Shown: positions 1-8,797, counted from the first letter of the stretch. The stretch: 49,448 bases of DNA from Bacteroidia bacterium (GCA_023151275.1 JAKLJI010000024.1:1-49448), one strand, 5' to 3'. The notes: generated by a model from the letters alone, not told the origin. Program-made: numbers and translations.

Positions 1-369
1 AAAGCTATACTGTTTCAGCTTCTCCTGCAGCGAAGTTGACCTGATTAAATCGGGATGAAAAAACAAGCCCCAGCCCATCTTATCAGGTCGCTCTTCTACT
101 TCCGTATCAATCTCTATGGTTTGATTAGGAGCAATACAAACCAAGTTTCCATCTTGAAAGTCGATCGTTTTTCTGCCATACTTCAGGGTATTCTTGCAGT
201 AATTCTTAAACATCACCGAATAAAAATCCGTGGATAGCTTGGAATGCTGTTCTACGTATTCTGTAACCTGACTAAAATCCAAACCTGTAACTAGAGGATG
301 CTGGCTATTGCCCAGATTAAACAGCTTGTGCAAGTCGCTAATGCTTTGCAGATGGATCAAGCTTTTCAT
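1..369 (-). CDS. AraC-family transcriptional regulator, N-terminal part (runs off the window)
   Basis: The reading frame starts at an ATG on the minus strand (bases 369-367) and stays open to the window edge, giving 123 residues without a stop. The visible part is the effector-binding or dimerisation half of a Bacteroidota AraC-type regulator. It has a cupin-like stretch and the sequence GWGLFFHPDLIR near residue 100, which recurs in this group of regulators. The C-terminal helix-turn-helix domain would lie outside the window, so DNA binding is inferred from family resemblance only. Its start overlaps the stop of the upstream membrane-protein gene as ATGA, so the two are probably translationally coupled. 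It is the third gene of a minus-strand cluster behind an SDR oxidoreductase, and such regulators often control their neighbours. Confidence 0.75.
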   Translation of the reverse strand, partial: MKSLIHLQSISDLHKLFNLGNSQHPLVTGLDFSQVTEYVEQHSKLSTDFYSVMFKNYCKNTLKYGRKTIDFQDGNLVCIAPNQTIEIDTEVEERPDKMGWGLFFHPDLIRSTSLQEKLKQYSF

Positions 370-863
370 AATCGATCGGTGAATTCCTTTAAGTATTCAA
401 GGTAAATATATCCTCGTCTTTCAGCAAAAAAATCCAAACACAATACAATGCCGGCCTGAATAAACAAACCTAAACCTATTCCCCGCCATAAGGTATCCTG
501 CATGGAACTATACATCAAGCCAATGCCCAAAATAATCAAAGCAATCTCCACATACCTGAATAATACAAAATTGCTCATCACTTTTGTCATTCTGGGAACT
601 TCATCCGAAGCTATTTTCCGGGGCTCGGTTTGAATAAATTTCTCTACCCGAAGAATGTCTTTGGGACTTCTGGTAACAATGGTATAACCCACAACAAATT
701 CAAGACAAGCAACAAGAGCAAAGGGAATAGCCACTCCTTTCCAAAAAGAAGTTTTAAGCACCACTACAAAATAAACCGCCATAACCAATGCAACAAGGCC
801 CATTCCGATGAACAAATAGCTTTCTGCTTTTTCTCCCGTAAAATACTTTATAACCGGATTCAT
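366..863 (-). CDS. Small integral membrane protein, about four helices
   Basis: 165 residues, not recognised as a named family. Hydrophobic segments lie at roughly residues 17-36, 44-63, 104-121 and 126-145, so it should be a four-helix inner-membrane protein with a short charged loop (about 65-100) between the helix pairs. The protein starts only 11 bases after the stop of the SDR gene, and its own TGA overlaps the ATG of the AraC-type regulator by four bases. That packing makes co-transcription of SDR, membrane protein and regulator very likely. No catalytic motif is visible. It could be an accessory to the SDR reaction or simply a conserved partner of the regulator; the sequence does not decide. 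Confidence 0.75.
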   Translation of the reverse strand: MNPVIKYFTGEKAESYLFIGMGLVALVMAVYFVVVLKTSFWKGVAIPFALVACLEFVVGYTIVTRSPKDILRVEKFIQTEPRKIASDEVPRMTKVMSNFVLFRYVEIALIILGIGLMYSSMQDTLWRGIGLGLFIQAGIVLCLDFFAERRGYIYLEYLKEFTDRL

Positions 864-874
864 ACGCTTGCAAA

Positions 875-1690
875 TTAAAGTCCAAACTGCGATTTAATTC
901 CAGCAATAAACTGTGCATCATCAACCTGCTGACGATTTGCAATTAGCAATCTGGCATCTTCTCCAGCCAAGTATCTCAATTGGTTTTTACCATCGGTTGC
1001 GGCCTCAACGATTACCTCTGCAACACTACTTGCAGGTGATGCATTCTGAGTCATTAAAGGCAAAGCTGTCATCAATGAGCCAACAATGGCCTGATATTCC
1101 ACCATGCTTTCATCGTTGCTAAAATCAAATGATCTTCCGGCAAAATCGGTTGCAATCATACCCGGCTCAACAAGTTTAACCTGGACACCAAACTGCTCTA
1201 CTTCGTAGTTTAGCGATTCTGAAATACCTTCAACAGCAAACTTGGTTCCATGGTACAATGCTCCCAAAGGAAAAGTAATCTTACCGCCAACCGAGGAAAT
1301 ATTGATGATTATGCCCGAACGATTTTGCCTAAAATGAGGCAGGATCGCTTTAGTTACATCCAACAGCCCAATAACATTGGTATTGAATTGCCTGAGAATT
1401 CTATCCCGACTAAACGATTCCAAAGGTCCGTATGCCCCATATCCTGCATTGTTAACCAAGACATCAATGCTTCCAAATTCTTGAATTCCGCTGTGAACGG
1501 CATCACGAATGGAATCTAAATCGAGCACATCAAGTTTTGTAACCAGAACATTATCCAATTGAGTTAACTCCTTTTCTTGCTCCGGACTTCTCATGGTAGC
1601 AATAACATTCCAGTCCTTGGCCTGAAATAACTTTGCGGTTTCCCTTCCAATACCACTGCTGGTACCTGTAATCAGAACTGTCTTCTTCAT
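875..1690 (-). CDS. Short-chain dehydrogenase/reductase (SDR) oxidoreductase
   Basis: A classical SDR of 271 residues when started at MKKTVLITG. An upstream in-frame ATG at 1714 would add eight residues of poor SDR character, so 1690 is preferred. Visible hallmarks are the Rossmann cofactor motif TGTSSGIG (residues 8-15), the NNAGYG motif, the catalytic serine in the ISSVGG strand and the YHGTK motif supplying the catalytic Tyr and Lys. The enzyme should use NAD(P)H to reduce or oxidise a carbonyl/alcohol. The substrate cannot be read from the sequence. It is the first gene of a three-gene minus-strand cluster with a small membrane protein and an AraC-type regulator. Confidence 0.9.
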   Translation of the reverse strand: MKKTVLITGTSSGIGRETAKLFQAKDWNVIATMRSPEQEKELTQLDNVLVTKLDVLDLDSIRDAVHSGIQEFGSIDVLVNNAGYGAYGPLESFSRDRILRQFNTNVIGLLDVTKAILPHFRQNRSGIIINISSVGGKITFPLGALYHGTKFAVEGISESLNYEVEQFGVQVKLVEPGMIATDFAGRSFDFSNDESMVEYQAIVGSLMTALPLMTQNASPASSVAEVIVEAATDGKNQLRYLAGEDARLLIANRQQVDDAQFIAGIKSQFGL

Positions 1691-1873
1691 CGTATTTAAT
1701 GTTGTACGCTGCAATAGTCCTTCTATTCTTGAGTTCTGTACTAAAACAAATTCAGGTTGTTTGTATTCTTTTTGAGGATTTCTCTTTTAGCTCCAGAATA
1801 AACAGGTAGCCCACCCAAATGGGCACAAGCAATCCATCAACAAACAAAACTCAAAACCATAAACCAATCAACC

Positions 1874-1896
1874 CGCAGCCGCAAATCCCAGCTGCG
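1874..1896 (-). terminator. Weak hairpin behind the polymerase operon
   Basis: A six-base inverted repeat CGCAGC/GCTGCG (1874-1879 and 1891-1896) lies about 30 bases downstream of the DnaE-type gene on the minus strand and is followed by T-rich sequence without a clean U-run. A second small hairpin (GCCCA/TGGGC) lies near 1809-1823. Either may act as a weak terminator. Nothing else is seen between the SDR start and the polymerase stop. Confidence 0.3.
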
Positions 1897-1926
1897 ACAG
1901 CATCAACAGGCGGAAGTCATAAACAA

Positions 1927-4917
1927 TCAATACCTCGGATCCGGTTTACGCGCCAGCTTACTGCAGCGGCTTACTTCAATGGTAAAGTACCCAAACTCTT
2001 CGGTAATCTTCCCCTCCAATAGATATACCCCTCTCCCTTCAAGTGGATACTGCTTTAATGAAGGAGGAAAATGCGTGCTATCAAAAAAGTTAAAGTCAGG
2101 ATCGTAGAATGTGCCAAAGCACATGTATTCCCCTTTTACGGTCTTTACAGATTTGGTACAAATTAATTCTCCCAGCATGCGTACTGTTTCTCCTTTGTGC
2201 CGCTTCATATCTGCTGCACGAATGCCGCCTCTGAAGCTGGTTTGCAGCAAATCAAATTCAGAACGGCTAAGAGCAAATCCCAGGAACTCTATTTCATCAT
2301 AAACATCTTCCAGCGGGTCATGTACCAATGCAGGGAGTGTATAATCAGTTATTTTATGCAAATGAACGGGCAGAAAAATATCGCTCAAGGCCGGCTGCTC
2401 ATGTACCCTCGCCCTTGCTCCAACATGCTCCTGATGCTGCCTGAACTGCAAATGGGCATCCCACATCAACTGCTTTTTGCCAAGTCCGGTAAAGCGAAGT
2501 GCGCCTATCTTCACCAGAATCATCAATTGCTCCAGGCCTATCGATACCCGGGCAAGCAAATCTTGCAAACTCAGGTAAGGCCCATGCTCCTCTCGCTCTG
2601 CAACCAGTTGATGAATAACTTCGTTCTCCAGATTTTGAACATGAATAAATCCAAGCCAGGCATCTTCTCCATCCAAATTGGTGAGGTACTCGCTGTGATT
2701 GATACAAGGCAGATGTACACGTGCTCCTGTTTTCATCAACTCGCGCACATACACCCAGGTTGAATAAAAGCCTCCAAAATTGTTAATCACGGCAACCATA
2801 AACTCCATGGGATAATACGTCTTGAGGAATAAACTCTGAAAACTCTCCACGGCAAATGAAGCAGAATGCGCTTTGCTGAACGAATAGCCGGCAAAGCTTT
2901 CTACCTGCCTCCATACTTCTTTGGCAATGGATTCCGGATATCCACGCTCGGCGCAGTTGGCAAAGAATTTATCTACGATACGCTGAAACTCGGCTTTAGA
3001 GCGGTACTTGCCACTCATGGCCCTGCGCAACACATCGGCATCTGCCAAATCCAATCCGGCGAAATGATGGCATACTTTCAATACATCTTCCTGAAAAACC
3101 ATCACCCCATAGGTTTCCTGCAACTGCTCTTTCATCACCGGATGGATGTACTCAAACTTATCGGGATGATGAAAGCGATAAATATATTCGCGCATCATAC
3201 CTGATTTAGCAACGCCGGGACGAATGATGGAACTGGCAGCAACCAGATGAATATAGTCGTCGCAACGCAGCTTGGTAAGCAAACCCCGCATACCCGGACT
3301 TTCAATGTAAAAGCAACCGATGCTATCACCTGTTTTCAACTGCTGCTTCACTTGCTTGTCTTGTTTAAAGGCTTTCACATCGTGCACATCAACCCGCACT
3401 CTTCTGTTTTGCCAGATAAGCTCTGCGGCATCTTTAATATGGCCAATACCGCGTTGCGAGAGAATATCAAACTTTTCAAAGCCAATTTCTTCGGCGGTGT
3501 ACATGTCCCACTGCACCGTTGGAAAGCCCTTGGGAGGCATATCCAAAGCGGAATAATCGTAGATAGGGCATTCCGATATCAGCACACCACCGGCATGAAT
3601 GGAGCGATGATTGGGAAAATCACGTATCTGTTCGCCCATGCTCAAAATGCGCGAAACCAGAGGATCGCTGCGATCTGCCTTATGCGGATAATCTGCCAGC
3701 AAGTCAATTTCTTTCTTGGGCAAGCCATATACTTTGCCAAATTCGCGTACTACCGAACTGCCCCGGAAGGTAGAGATGGTGCCCAGTAAGGCCGTATGGT
3801 CTTTGCCGTACCGTTTGAATATGTAATCCAGCACCTCATCTCGTTCCCTCCAGCTGTAATCAATATCAAAATCAGGTGGACTACTCCTGCGGGGGTTTAG
3901 AAAGCGCTCAAAGTATAGGTCCAGTTCAATGGGGTCTACATCTGTAATGCGCAGGCAATAGGCCACAACACTATTGGCCCCGCTGCCTCGCCCTACATGG
4001 TAAAATCCTTTCGACATGGAATAGCGGATAATATCCCATGTAATCAGAAAATACGAAGAGAATCCCAGCTTATCAATAATGTCCAACTCCTTACGCACAC
4101 GCGCCTTGGCAACCGCATTGCGTGTTCCGTAGCGGTAAGCCATGCCATCGTAAGCCAGCTTCTCCAACAGCAACTTATCGTCGTATGCCGAGCTGGAATA
4201 ATACTTTTTGTTCTTATGGGTTTTGAAGTCGAAATTAAACTCACAGCGTTCCATCATGGAACGGGTATTGTACAAGAGAAAAGGATGATAACGGCAGGCA
4301 TGAATAAGGTCGGCCTCGGAGAGCATATACTCGCCTGAATGCGCAAGCTGTGAGGGATGAAGCCTACTCAGCAATACATTCTGGTCAACAGCCCGCAAAT
4401 GCTGATGAAGCAGGTAACCCGCAGGATCGCCAAAGCAAACACTATGCTGCAAAACCAACTTGTTGCGGTAAGCCTCAAAACGATTTCCTGCAAGCTTGTT
4501 GAGTTCATGAAGGGCAATACCTATCAATTCATGCGCAGCAAGTTCATGTAAATTCCCTTCAAGCAAGCGCCTGAAGGGATAGATGATATACGTATGTTCA
4601 AGCTGAGCAATCTGCTTGGCATAGGAGATTTGCTCAAGCTGAAAACGGCTCAGCATGCGGTTGATTTCGCGAAGGCCACTGGCATTCTTGGCAAGGGCAC
4701 AAAACTCCAATCCTCCAGCATCCCGGAACTCAATCCCAACCAAGGGTCGAATGCCAGCCTCACGGCAGCTGCGAACAAACTCAAAAATACCTGTGCCGCA
4801 GTTGATATCGGTTAATCCCAAGGCACTATGACCTTCCTGTTGCGCGCGCTTCACCAAATCTTCAACAGAAAGCGTTCCGTAATGCAAGCTATAGTAAGAA
4901 TGTGCATTCCAAATCAT
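1927..4917 (-). CDS. dnaE: DnaE-type DNA polymerase III alpha subunit, probably the damage-inducible second copy
   Basis: 996 residues of a C-family polymerase, shorter than replicative DnaE (about 1160). The order is PHP domain (about 1-210), palm/thumb/fingers, helix-hairpin-helix region and a C-terminal OB fold (about 915-985). The catalytic aspartates are visible as PDFDIDYSW (D351, D353) and EKFDILSQRG (D484). The PHP domain reads GLTDINCGTG where active PHP sites have a histidine after the aspartate, so PHP metal chemistry is probably lost. Its ATG overlaps the stop of a Y-family polymerase gene by four bases (ATGA) and an SRAP gene lies divergently next to it. This context matches mutagenic translesion cassettes (DnaE2/ImuC with a Y-family partner), so an error-prone repair role is inferred, not replication. 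A separate replicative dnaE should exist elsewhere. Confidence 0.9.
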   Translation of the reverse strand: MIWNAHSYYSLHYGTLSVEDLVKRAQQEGHSALGLTDINCGTGIFEFVRSCREAGIRPLVGIEFRDAGGLEFCALAKNASGLREINRMLSRFQLEQISYAKQIAQLEHTYIIYPFRRLLEGNLHELAAHELIGIALHELNKLAGNRFEAYRNKLVLQHSVCFGDPAGYLLHQHLRAVDQNVLLSRLHPSQLAHSGEYMLSEADLIHACRYHPFLLYNTRSMMERCEFNFDFKTHKNKKYYSSSAYDDKLLLEKLAYDGMAYRYGTRNAVAKARVRKELDIIDKLGFSSYFLITWDIIRYSMSKGFYHVGRGSGANSVVAYCLRITDVDPIELDLYFERFLNPRRSSPPDFDIDYSWRERDEVLDYIFKRYGKDHTALLGTISTFRGSSVVREFGKVYGLPKKEIDLLADYPHKADRSDPLVSRILSMGEQIRDFPNHRSIHAGGVLISECPIYDYSALDMPPKGFPTVQWDMYTAEEIGFEKFDILSQRGIGHIKDAAELIWQNRRVRVDVHDVKAFKQDKQVKQQLKTGDSIGCFYIESPGMRGLLTKLRCDDYIHLVAASSIIRPGVAKSGMMREYIYRFHHPDKFEYIHPVMKEQLQETYGVMVFQEDVLKVCHHFAGLDLADADVLRRAMSGKYRSKAEFQRIVDKFFANCAERGYPESIAKEVWRQVESFAGYSFSKAHSASFAVESFQSLFLKTYYPMEFMVAVINNFGGFYSTWVYVRELMKTGARVHLPCINHSEYLTNLDGEDAWLGFIHVQNLENEVIHQLVAEREEHGPYLSLQDLLARVSIGLEQLMILVKIGALRFTGLGKKQLMWDAHLQFRQHQEHVGARARVHEQPALSDIFLPVHLHKITDYTLPALVHDPLEDVYDEIEFLGFALSRSEFDLLQTSFRGGIRAADMKRHKGETVRMLGELICTKSVKTVKGEYMCFGTFYDPDFNFFDSTHFPPSLKQYPLEGRGVYLLEGKITEEFGYFTIEVSRCSKLARKPDPRY

Positions 4918-6086
4918 AAGCGCCTCCTTCCTTTCTTACCATCAGGAAGAATAGCTCCCGCCCGGTACACGGCCTCTTTTCCATACCAGTTGCGAATACT
5001 ATCCATGGCCTGGTAAAGGTTCACCATCGAAAGGCTGTCTTCAAACAAATCAATCTGCTGCGAGCCATATACAAAATGGCTTAGCTTCACCCCAATTAAG
5101 CGAACCAGCAAGCGGCGGTTATACAAGGATTCAAACAAGTCGAGTGCGGTTTTAAGCAGCTTGTGGTCGTAAGAGGTATAAGGAATCCGGATTTGCTTAG
5201 TCTGGGTTTGAAAATCAGAATAGCGCAACTTAACCGTAACGCATCCACACAAGCGGTTCTGACTGCGCATTTCGAATGCGGTTTCCTGAACCATACGAAT
5301 GAGGGTGCTTTGGAGCAGCTTCATATCGGTCGTATCTGTCTCAAAGGTTTCTTCGGCACCAATCGATTTCCGCTCCGAGTAAGGCTGAACCGGACGCATA
5401 TCGATACCGTTGGCTTTTTCCCAAATATGCAGACCATTTTCTCCCATCACCTGCTGCATCAAACTTTGAGGCATAGCGCTGAGTGTACCAATGTACACAA
5501 TGCCCATATCGCGCAGGGTATGATAGGCCTTCTCCCCTATCCCAGGAATTTTACGGATAGAAAGCGGATTCAAAAAAGGCTTCACCATAGGCAGCTCCAC
5601 ATTTTTTTCGCCATTGGGCTTAGCCTCGCCTGTGGCTATTTTAGAAACGGTTTTGTTTACCGATAAACCGCATGAAATGGGCAAACCTGTTTCACGAATA
5701 ATGCGCGTCCGCAATTCGTGCAGCCATTTCTGAGTACCAAAAAAACGATCCATGCCGCTTAAATCCAGGTAATGCTCATCAATAGATGCCTTCTCAACTA
5801 CAGGCGCCTGCTCGCTAATAATCTCAGTAACCGTGGCAGAATACCTGCTGTATTGGTCAAAATCACCCCGGATAAATACCGCATTGGGACAAAGCCGCCG
5901 CGCCATTTTTATGGCCATGCCGGAGCTTACTCCAAATTTCCGGGTTTCGTAACTGCACGCAGAAACTACACCACGGTCGGACAAGCCACCAACTATGATG
6001 GGCTTACCTACAAGTGCCGTATTTTTGAGCCGTTCTACCGACACAAAAAATGTATCCAGGTCCATATGTGCAACAACACGATTCAT
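4914..6086 (-). CDS. dinB: Y-family DNA polymerase (DNA polymerase IV / DinB type)
   Basis: 390 residues. The palm carries HMDLDTFF near the start (D9 and D11; F14 as the likely steric gate against ribonucleotides) and SIDEHYLDLSG at 101-111 (D103, E104), so the metal site looks intact. These enzymes copy past damaged bases. The HhH region includes RKIPGIGEKA. A QQIDLF stretch at about 344-349 fits a beta-clamp binding motif, although 40 residues follow it. The catalytic residues argue for an active polymerase and not an ImuB-type inactive partner. The gene overlaps the downstream DnaE-type gene by four bases, so both are made from one message. It is divergent from the SRAP gene across a 109-base gap that presumably holds a shared damage-responsive control region. 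Confidence 0.92.
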   Translation of the reverse strand: MNRVVAHMDLDTFFVSVERLKNTALVGKPIIVGGLSDRGVVSACSYETRKFGVSSGMAIKMARRLCPNAVFIRGDFDQYSRYSATVTEIISEQAPVVEKASIDEHYLDLSGMDRFFGTQKWLHELRTRIIRETGLPISCGLSVNKTVSKIATGEAKPNGEKNVELPMVKPFLNPLSIRKIPGIGEKAYHTLRDMGIVYIGTLSAMPQSLMQQVMGENGLHIWEKANGIDMRPVQPYSERKSIGAEETFETDTTDMKLLQSTLIRMVQETAFEMRSQNRLCGCVTVKLRYSDFQTQTKQIRIPYTSYDHKLLKTALDLFESLYNRRLLVRLIGVKLSHFVYGSQQIDLFEDSLSMVNLYQAMDSIRNWYGKEAVYRAGAILPDGKKGRRRL

Positions 6087-6093
6087 TCAGATT

Positions 6094-6108
6094 GTTAATT
6101 ATTTTAAC
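6094..6108. promoter_or_regulatory. Inverted repeat in the dinB/SRAP divergent region (possible operator)
   Basis: GTTAATTATTTTAAC, five-base arms around a five-base AT centre, lies just upstream of the dinB start in the 109-base gap between two damage-related transcription units. Position and symmetry suggest a repressor site. The AT-rich background makes chance plausible. Confidence 0.3.
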
Positions 6109-6183
6109 ATTTAAGTGATAATAAAAATATCAAACAAAAGCTTATTCCGCAAGAAAAAAAGCAGGACAATTTGACAAAGCCCG

Positions 6184-6191
6184 TATTTTCG
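6184..6191 (+). promoter_or_regulatory. Possible -7 element for the SRAP gene (TATTTTCG)
   Basis: TATTTTCG is one base off the Bacteroidota -7 consensus TAnnTTTG and sits only four bases before the ATG. Transcription from it would give an almost or fully leaderless message. No TTTG is found at the usual 19-base spacing, so the call is tentative. Confidence 0.35.
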
Positions 6192-6195
6192 GGCC

Positions 6196-6921
6196 ATGTG
6201 CGGACGAGTAACCACCTTTTTTTCTTATGCCGATATCGAAGAAAGTTTCGATGCCGTAGCATCCATTGAAGAATTCATGGGCTTTGAGAGCGATTCGTAT
6301 GCAGAGAACTACAATGCAGGACCGGGAGCATTGCTGCCCATTGTACTGACAGAAGGCAATAAACGCCTGATACGCAAAGGCCTGTTTGGCTTATGTCCGC
6401 CCTGGGCCGCAAAACCCATGTACCTGTTTAATGCCCGTGCAGAGGGCGATTCAAACCCGGATAACGACCCAAACTGGCAGGGAGAACTGGGCATATTTAG
6501 CAAGCCTGCCTTTCGGAATGCCATTCAAAGCAGGCGATGCCTATTGCCCGTAAATGGATTTATTGAAGGTACCACCCGCGAAAAACTGGATAAGCCACAT
6601 TATGTTCAGCGCACCGACAAGCAGGTGTTTGCGTTGGGTGCAATCTGGGAACCCTATCAGGGCAAAGCCTCCTTTAGCATTATAACAACCGCTCCCAATG
6701 CCATGATGCAACAGATTCCACATCACCGCATGCCATTGATTATCGATAAAGAAGACTACGCAAGTTGGTTAAATCCGCAAAGCAGCAAAGCAGAAGTTGC
6801 AGCTCTTATCAAACCCTATCCTTCCGAAGAGTTGATGTTTCATCCCATTCATCCGGCAGTTAAAAACCCACGCAACAACTCAAAAGCTCTCTTGGAACCT
6901 TACCGGGATTTGTTTGGCTAA
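6196..6921 (+). CDS. SRAP-domain protein (YedK/HMCES family), abasic-site DNA crosslinker
   Basis: 241 residues starting MCGRVTTFF, so Cys2 becomes the N-terminal residue after Met removal, as required in this family. The other family residues are visible: NARAE (N79, E83), PVNGFIEGT with E124 in the position of the catalytic Glu, and the HHRMP motif with H176 for the catalytic His. SRAP proteins form a thiazolidine crosslink with abasic sites in single-stranded DNA and shield them from breakage. The gene is divergent from the DnaE/DinB pair, a recurrent association for damage-response cassettes. The name SOS response-associated peptidase is historical; the autoproteolysis only exposes Cys2. 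Confidence 0.93.
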   Translation: MCGRVTTFFSYADIEESFDAVASIEEFMGFESDSYAENYNAGPGALLPIVLTEGNKRLIRKGLFGLCPPWAAKPMYLFNARAEGDSNPDNDPNWQGELGIFSKPAFRNAIQSRRCLLPVNGFIEGTTREKLDKPHYVQRTDKQVFALGAIWEPYQGKASFSIITTAPNAMMQQIPHHRMPLIIDKEDYASWLNPQSSKAEVAALIKPYPSEELMFHPIHPAVKNPRNNSKALLEPYRDLFG

Positions 6922-7227
6922 GCACACACATGATCTGAATGCATCTTGCCATTCAAAAGCCTGCATTCTGCTCATCCTGGTTTCGTCTGTTTCTATGCGC
7001 TGCTTCAAACAACCTTAACTTGATTGTTGAGCAAAGCTTTGAGGATATCCTCAAAACCATTCGCCCAAACGGCACTAACCAATTCGATCAAACAACCAAA
7101 TTGCTTCGTGCATCTCCCCGTTCGTCTCGCCTTTTTCTTTTGCAAAAAATAAAACTCATCCTCAAAATCCCGCGCTTTTTGCAAGTATGTGGGTATTGAA
7201 AAATACACCGCTTAACTTGCTTCCCGT
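6922..7227. other. Intergenic stretch with an 18-base perfect palindrome
   Basis: About 305 bases between the SRAP gene and the next lipoprotein gene. Two short open frames (6939-7199 plus, 7005-7208 minus) have no recognisable product and lie antisense to each other, so I do not call them. The notable item is the perfect palindrome TTTGAGGATATCCTCAAA at 7038-7055. No T-run follows it, so it is not an obvious terminator. It could be an operator or a hairpin in a 3' UTR. Confidence 0.5.
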
Positions 7228-7896
7228 ATGAACACAACAAATCCCCTGAAGGTCCTTATACTGGGACTTATTTTACTCCAGGCCTGCGCCCCCACACGGG
7301 TGGTGAAGCCGCTCCAAAAGGGCGAACAGCAGGTATCCGTGCATCTGGGAGGTCCATTGCTTAAATTTGGTGGAGCTCCTATTCCAATGCCTTTAAGCAG
7401 TGTTGCCTATGCGCGTGGAATCAACGATAAAATAACAGCCTTTGGCAGCCTGCATACAACGGCTCTTCTTTTCGGTGTCATTCAAACCGATATCGGTATT
7501 TGCCGCGAACTGTACAGCCATCCTGCCGGCTTTGGCATTAGCGTAAACCCTGTGCTAAACATCGCCGTAGATACCTGGGAAGGAAATAAAAAACTCTGGC
7601 CCGAATTGTCGCTGAATGCCTATCAATCACTCTATCAAAAAAAGCTATTGCTTTACGCCGGAAGCTCAACCTGGTTTGAACTTGCATCCAAACGTGCTCA
7701 CGGAGAAACACAACCCAACAGAGCCTTGTTTCATGCTCAACTTGGACTTCAATACCAACGCAAAAAATTCAGTTATACGCTGGAAGGAAAATACCTGGGT
7801 ATGGGACTTCCAACTCAACCCAATGTGGTTGACTATATCGGATTACAAAACAAAGGTGCACTAGGCATTTACCTGGGCTTAACAAGGAGGTTCTAA
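7228..7896 (+). CDS. Lipoprotein, possible outer-membrane beta-barrel
   Basis: 222 residues. The N-terminus is a lipoprotein signal peptide with lipobox LQAC (Cys20). The mature part has alternating hydrophobic/polar strands rich in Gly, Tyr and Leu and ends in phenylalanine (GLTRRF), both typical of small outer-membrane beta-barrels. The family is not recognised. The stop codon is one base before the ATG of a lipoprotein hydrolase gene, so they form an operon. A role at the outer membrane together with that hydrolase is inferred from linkage only. Confidence 0.75.
   Translation: MNTTNPLKVLILGLILLQACAPTRVVKPLQKGEQQVSVHLGGPLLKFGGAPIPMPLSSVAYARGINDKITAFGSLHTTALLFGVIQTDIGICRELYSHPAGFGISVNPVLNIAVDTWEGNKKLWPELSLNAYQSLYQKKLLLYAGSSTWFELASKRAHGETQPNRALFHAQLGLQYQRKKFSYTLEGKYLGMGLPTQPNVVDYIGLQNKGALGIYLGLTRRF
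7884..7890 (+). promoter_or_regulatory. Strong Shine-Dalgarno sequence AAGGAGG
   Basis: AAGGAGG lies seven bases before the ATG at 7898, inside the end of the upstream gene. Such a full match is rare in this window, where most genes show weak or no ribosome binding sites. It fixes the start of the hydrolase gene. Confidence 0.8.
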
Positions 7897-7897
7897 T

Positions 7898-8797
7898 ATG
7901 AAAAAGATACATTTCCTCTATCTCGCATTCAGCCTTATTCTATCATCCTGCCTAAGGCTCGATTCAAACCTGTACAACCTCTCCGATAAAATCAGTGAAT
8001 ACAAACGCGATGGATTCACCGGGACCCAAGATTTCAGACTGGATGCCTCTTACGATATCCCCGATTCGCTGGTATTACCCCTCACCCTGAAATCGCACAG
8101 CGTAAAAGAAAACCGCGATTACTCCATTCGCGCATTCTTTATTGGCCACCGCGCACGCATTGCAACAGATACTGTTATTGTGTATTGCCATGGCAACAAA
8201 TGGCATATGGACTTTTACTGGCAACGCGCCAAACTGCTGGCCCATGTAGGCGGAAAGAATCGCTACGGAGTATTGTATATGGATTACCGCGGCTATGGCC
8301 TAAGTGAAGGAACCCCAAGCGAAGAAGGCTTGTACGAAGATGTTGATGCTTGCCTAAACTGGCTAAAACAAGAAGGATTAAACAATGAACGTTTAATCAT
8401 GTACGGGTTTAGTATGGGCACATCTGCCGCTACCGAACTAAGTTCAAAGCCGCGTAGCTTAACTCCACATAAACTTATTCTTGAGGCACCCTTTGCATCA
8501 GCTGCTGTTATGGCTGCCGATGGAGCCGGATTGGATATGCCATCCAGCTTTTTCACCAACCTGAAAATCGACAATGCCGAAGAAATTAAACAAGTTAAAC
8601 AACCTTTGCTATGGATGCATGGCGTAAACGATTTGTTCCTGGGAATTAAAACACATGGCGAAGTGGTGTTTAAAAACCATACCGGAAGCTACAAAGAAGC
8701 CCATCGCATAGATGGTGCCGACCATGGCGAAGTGCCTGCGACCTGGGGGTTCAGAAATTATACCGAAACACTTAGCACATTTATCACAAAACCCTAA
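7898..8797 (+). CDS. Alpha/beta-hydrolase lipoprotein
   Basis: 299 residues. The signal peptide ends in LSSC (Cys18), predicting a lipid-anchored periplasmic or outer-membrane enzyme. The hydrolase fold shows an oxyanion-side YCHGN stretch, the DYRGYGLSEG turn, the nucleophile elbow GFSMGT, then MHGVNDLF as the region of the catalytic Asp and DGADHGE for the catalytic His. It resembles the serine-aminopeptidase/BEM46-like lipase group. The natural ester or amide substrate is unknown. The start is supported by an AAGGAGG site seven bases upstream, and the gene directly follows the putative barrel lipoprotein. Confidence 0.88.
   Translation: MKKIHFLYLAFSLILSSCLRLDSNLYNLSDKISEYKRDGFTGTQDFRLDASYDIPDSLVLPLTLKSHSVKENRDYSIRAFFIGHRARIATDTVIVYCHGNKWHMDFYWQRAKLLAHVGGKNRYGVLYMDYRGYGLSEGTPSEEGLYEDVDACLNWLKQEGLNNERLIMYGFSMGTSAATELSSKPRSLTPHKLILEAPFASAAVMAADGAGLDMPSSFFTNLKIDNAEEIKQVKQPLLWMHGVNDLFLGIKTHGEVVFKNHTGSYKEAHRIDGADHGEVPATWGFRNYTETLSTFITKP

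Noticed and set aside
3247-3789. 180-residue plus-strand open frame inside the DnaE-type gene
   Set aside because: It is antisense to a clearly conserved polymerase core and has no recognisable fold.
6939-7208. Two short antisense open frames, both reading FEDIL
   Set aside because: The shared FEDIL comes from the palindrome at 7038-7055; neither frame resembles a known protein.
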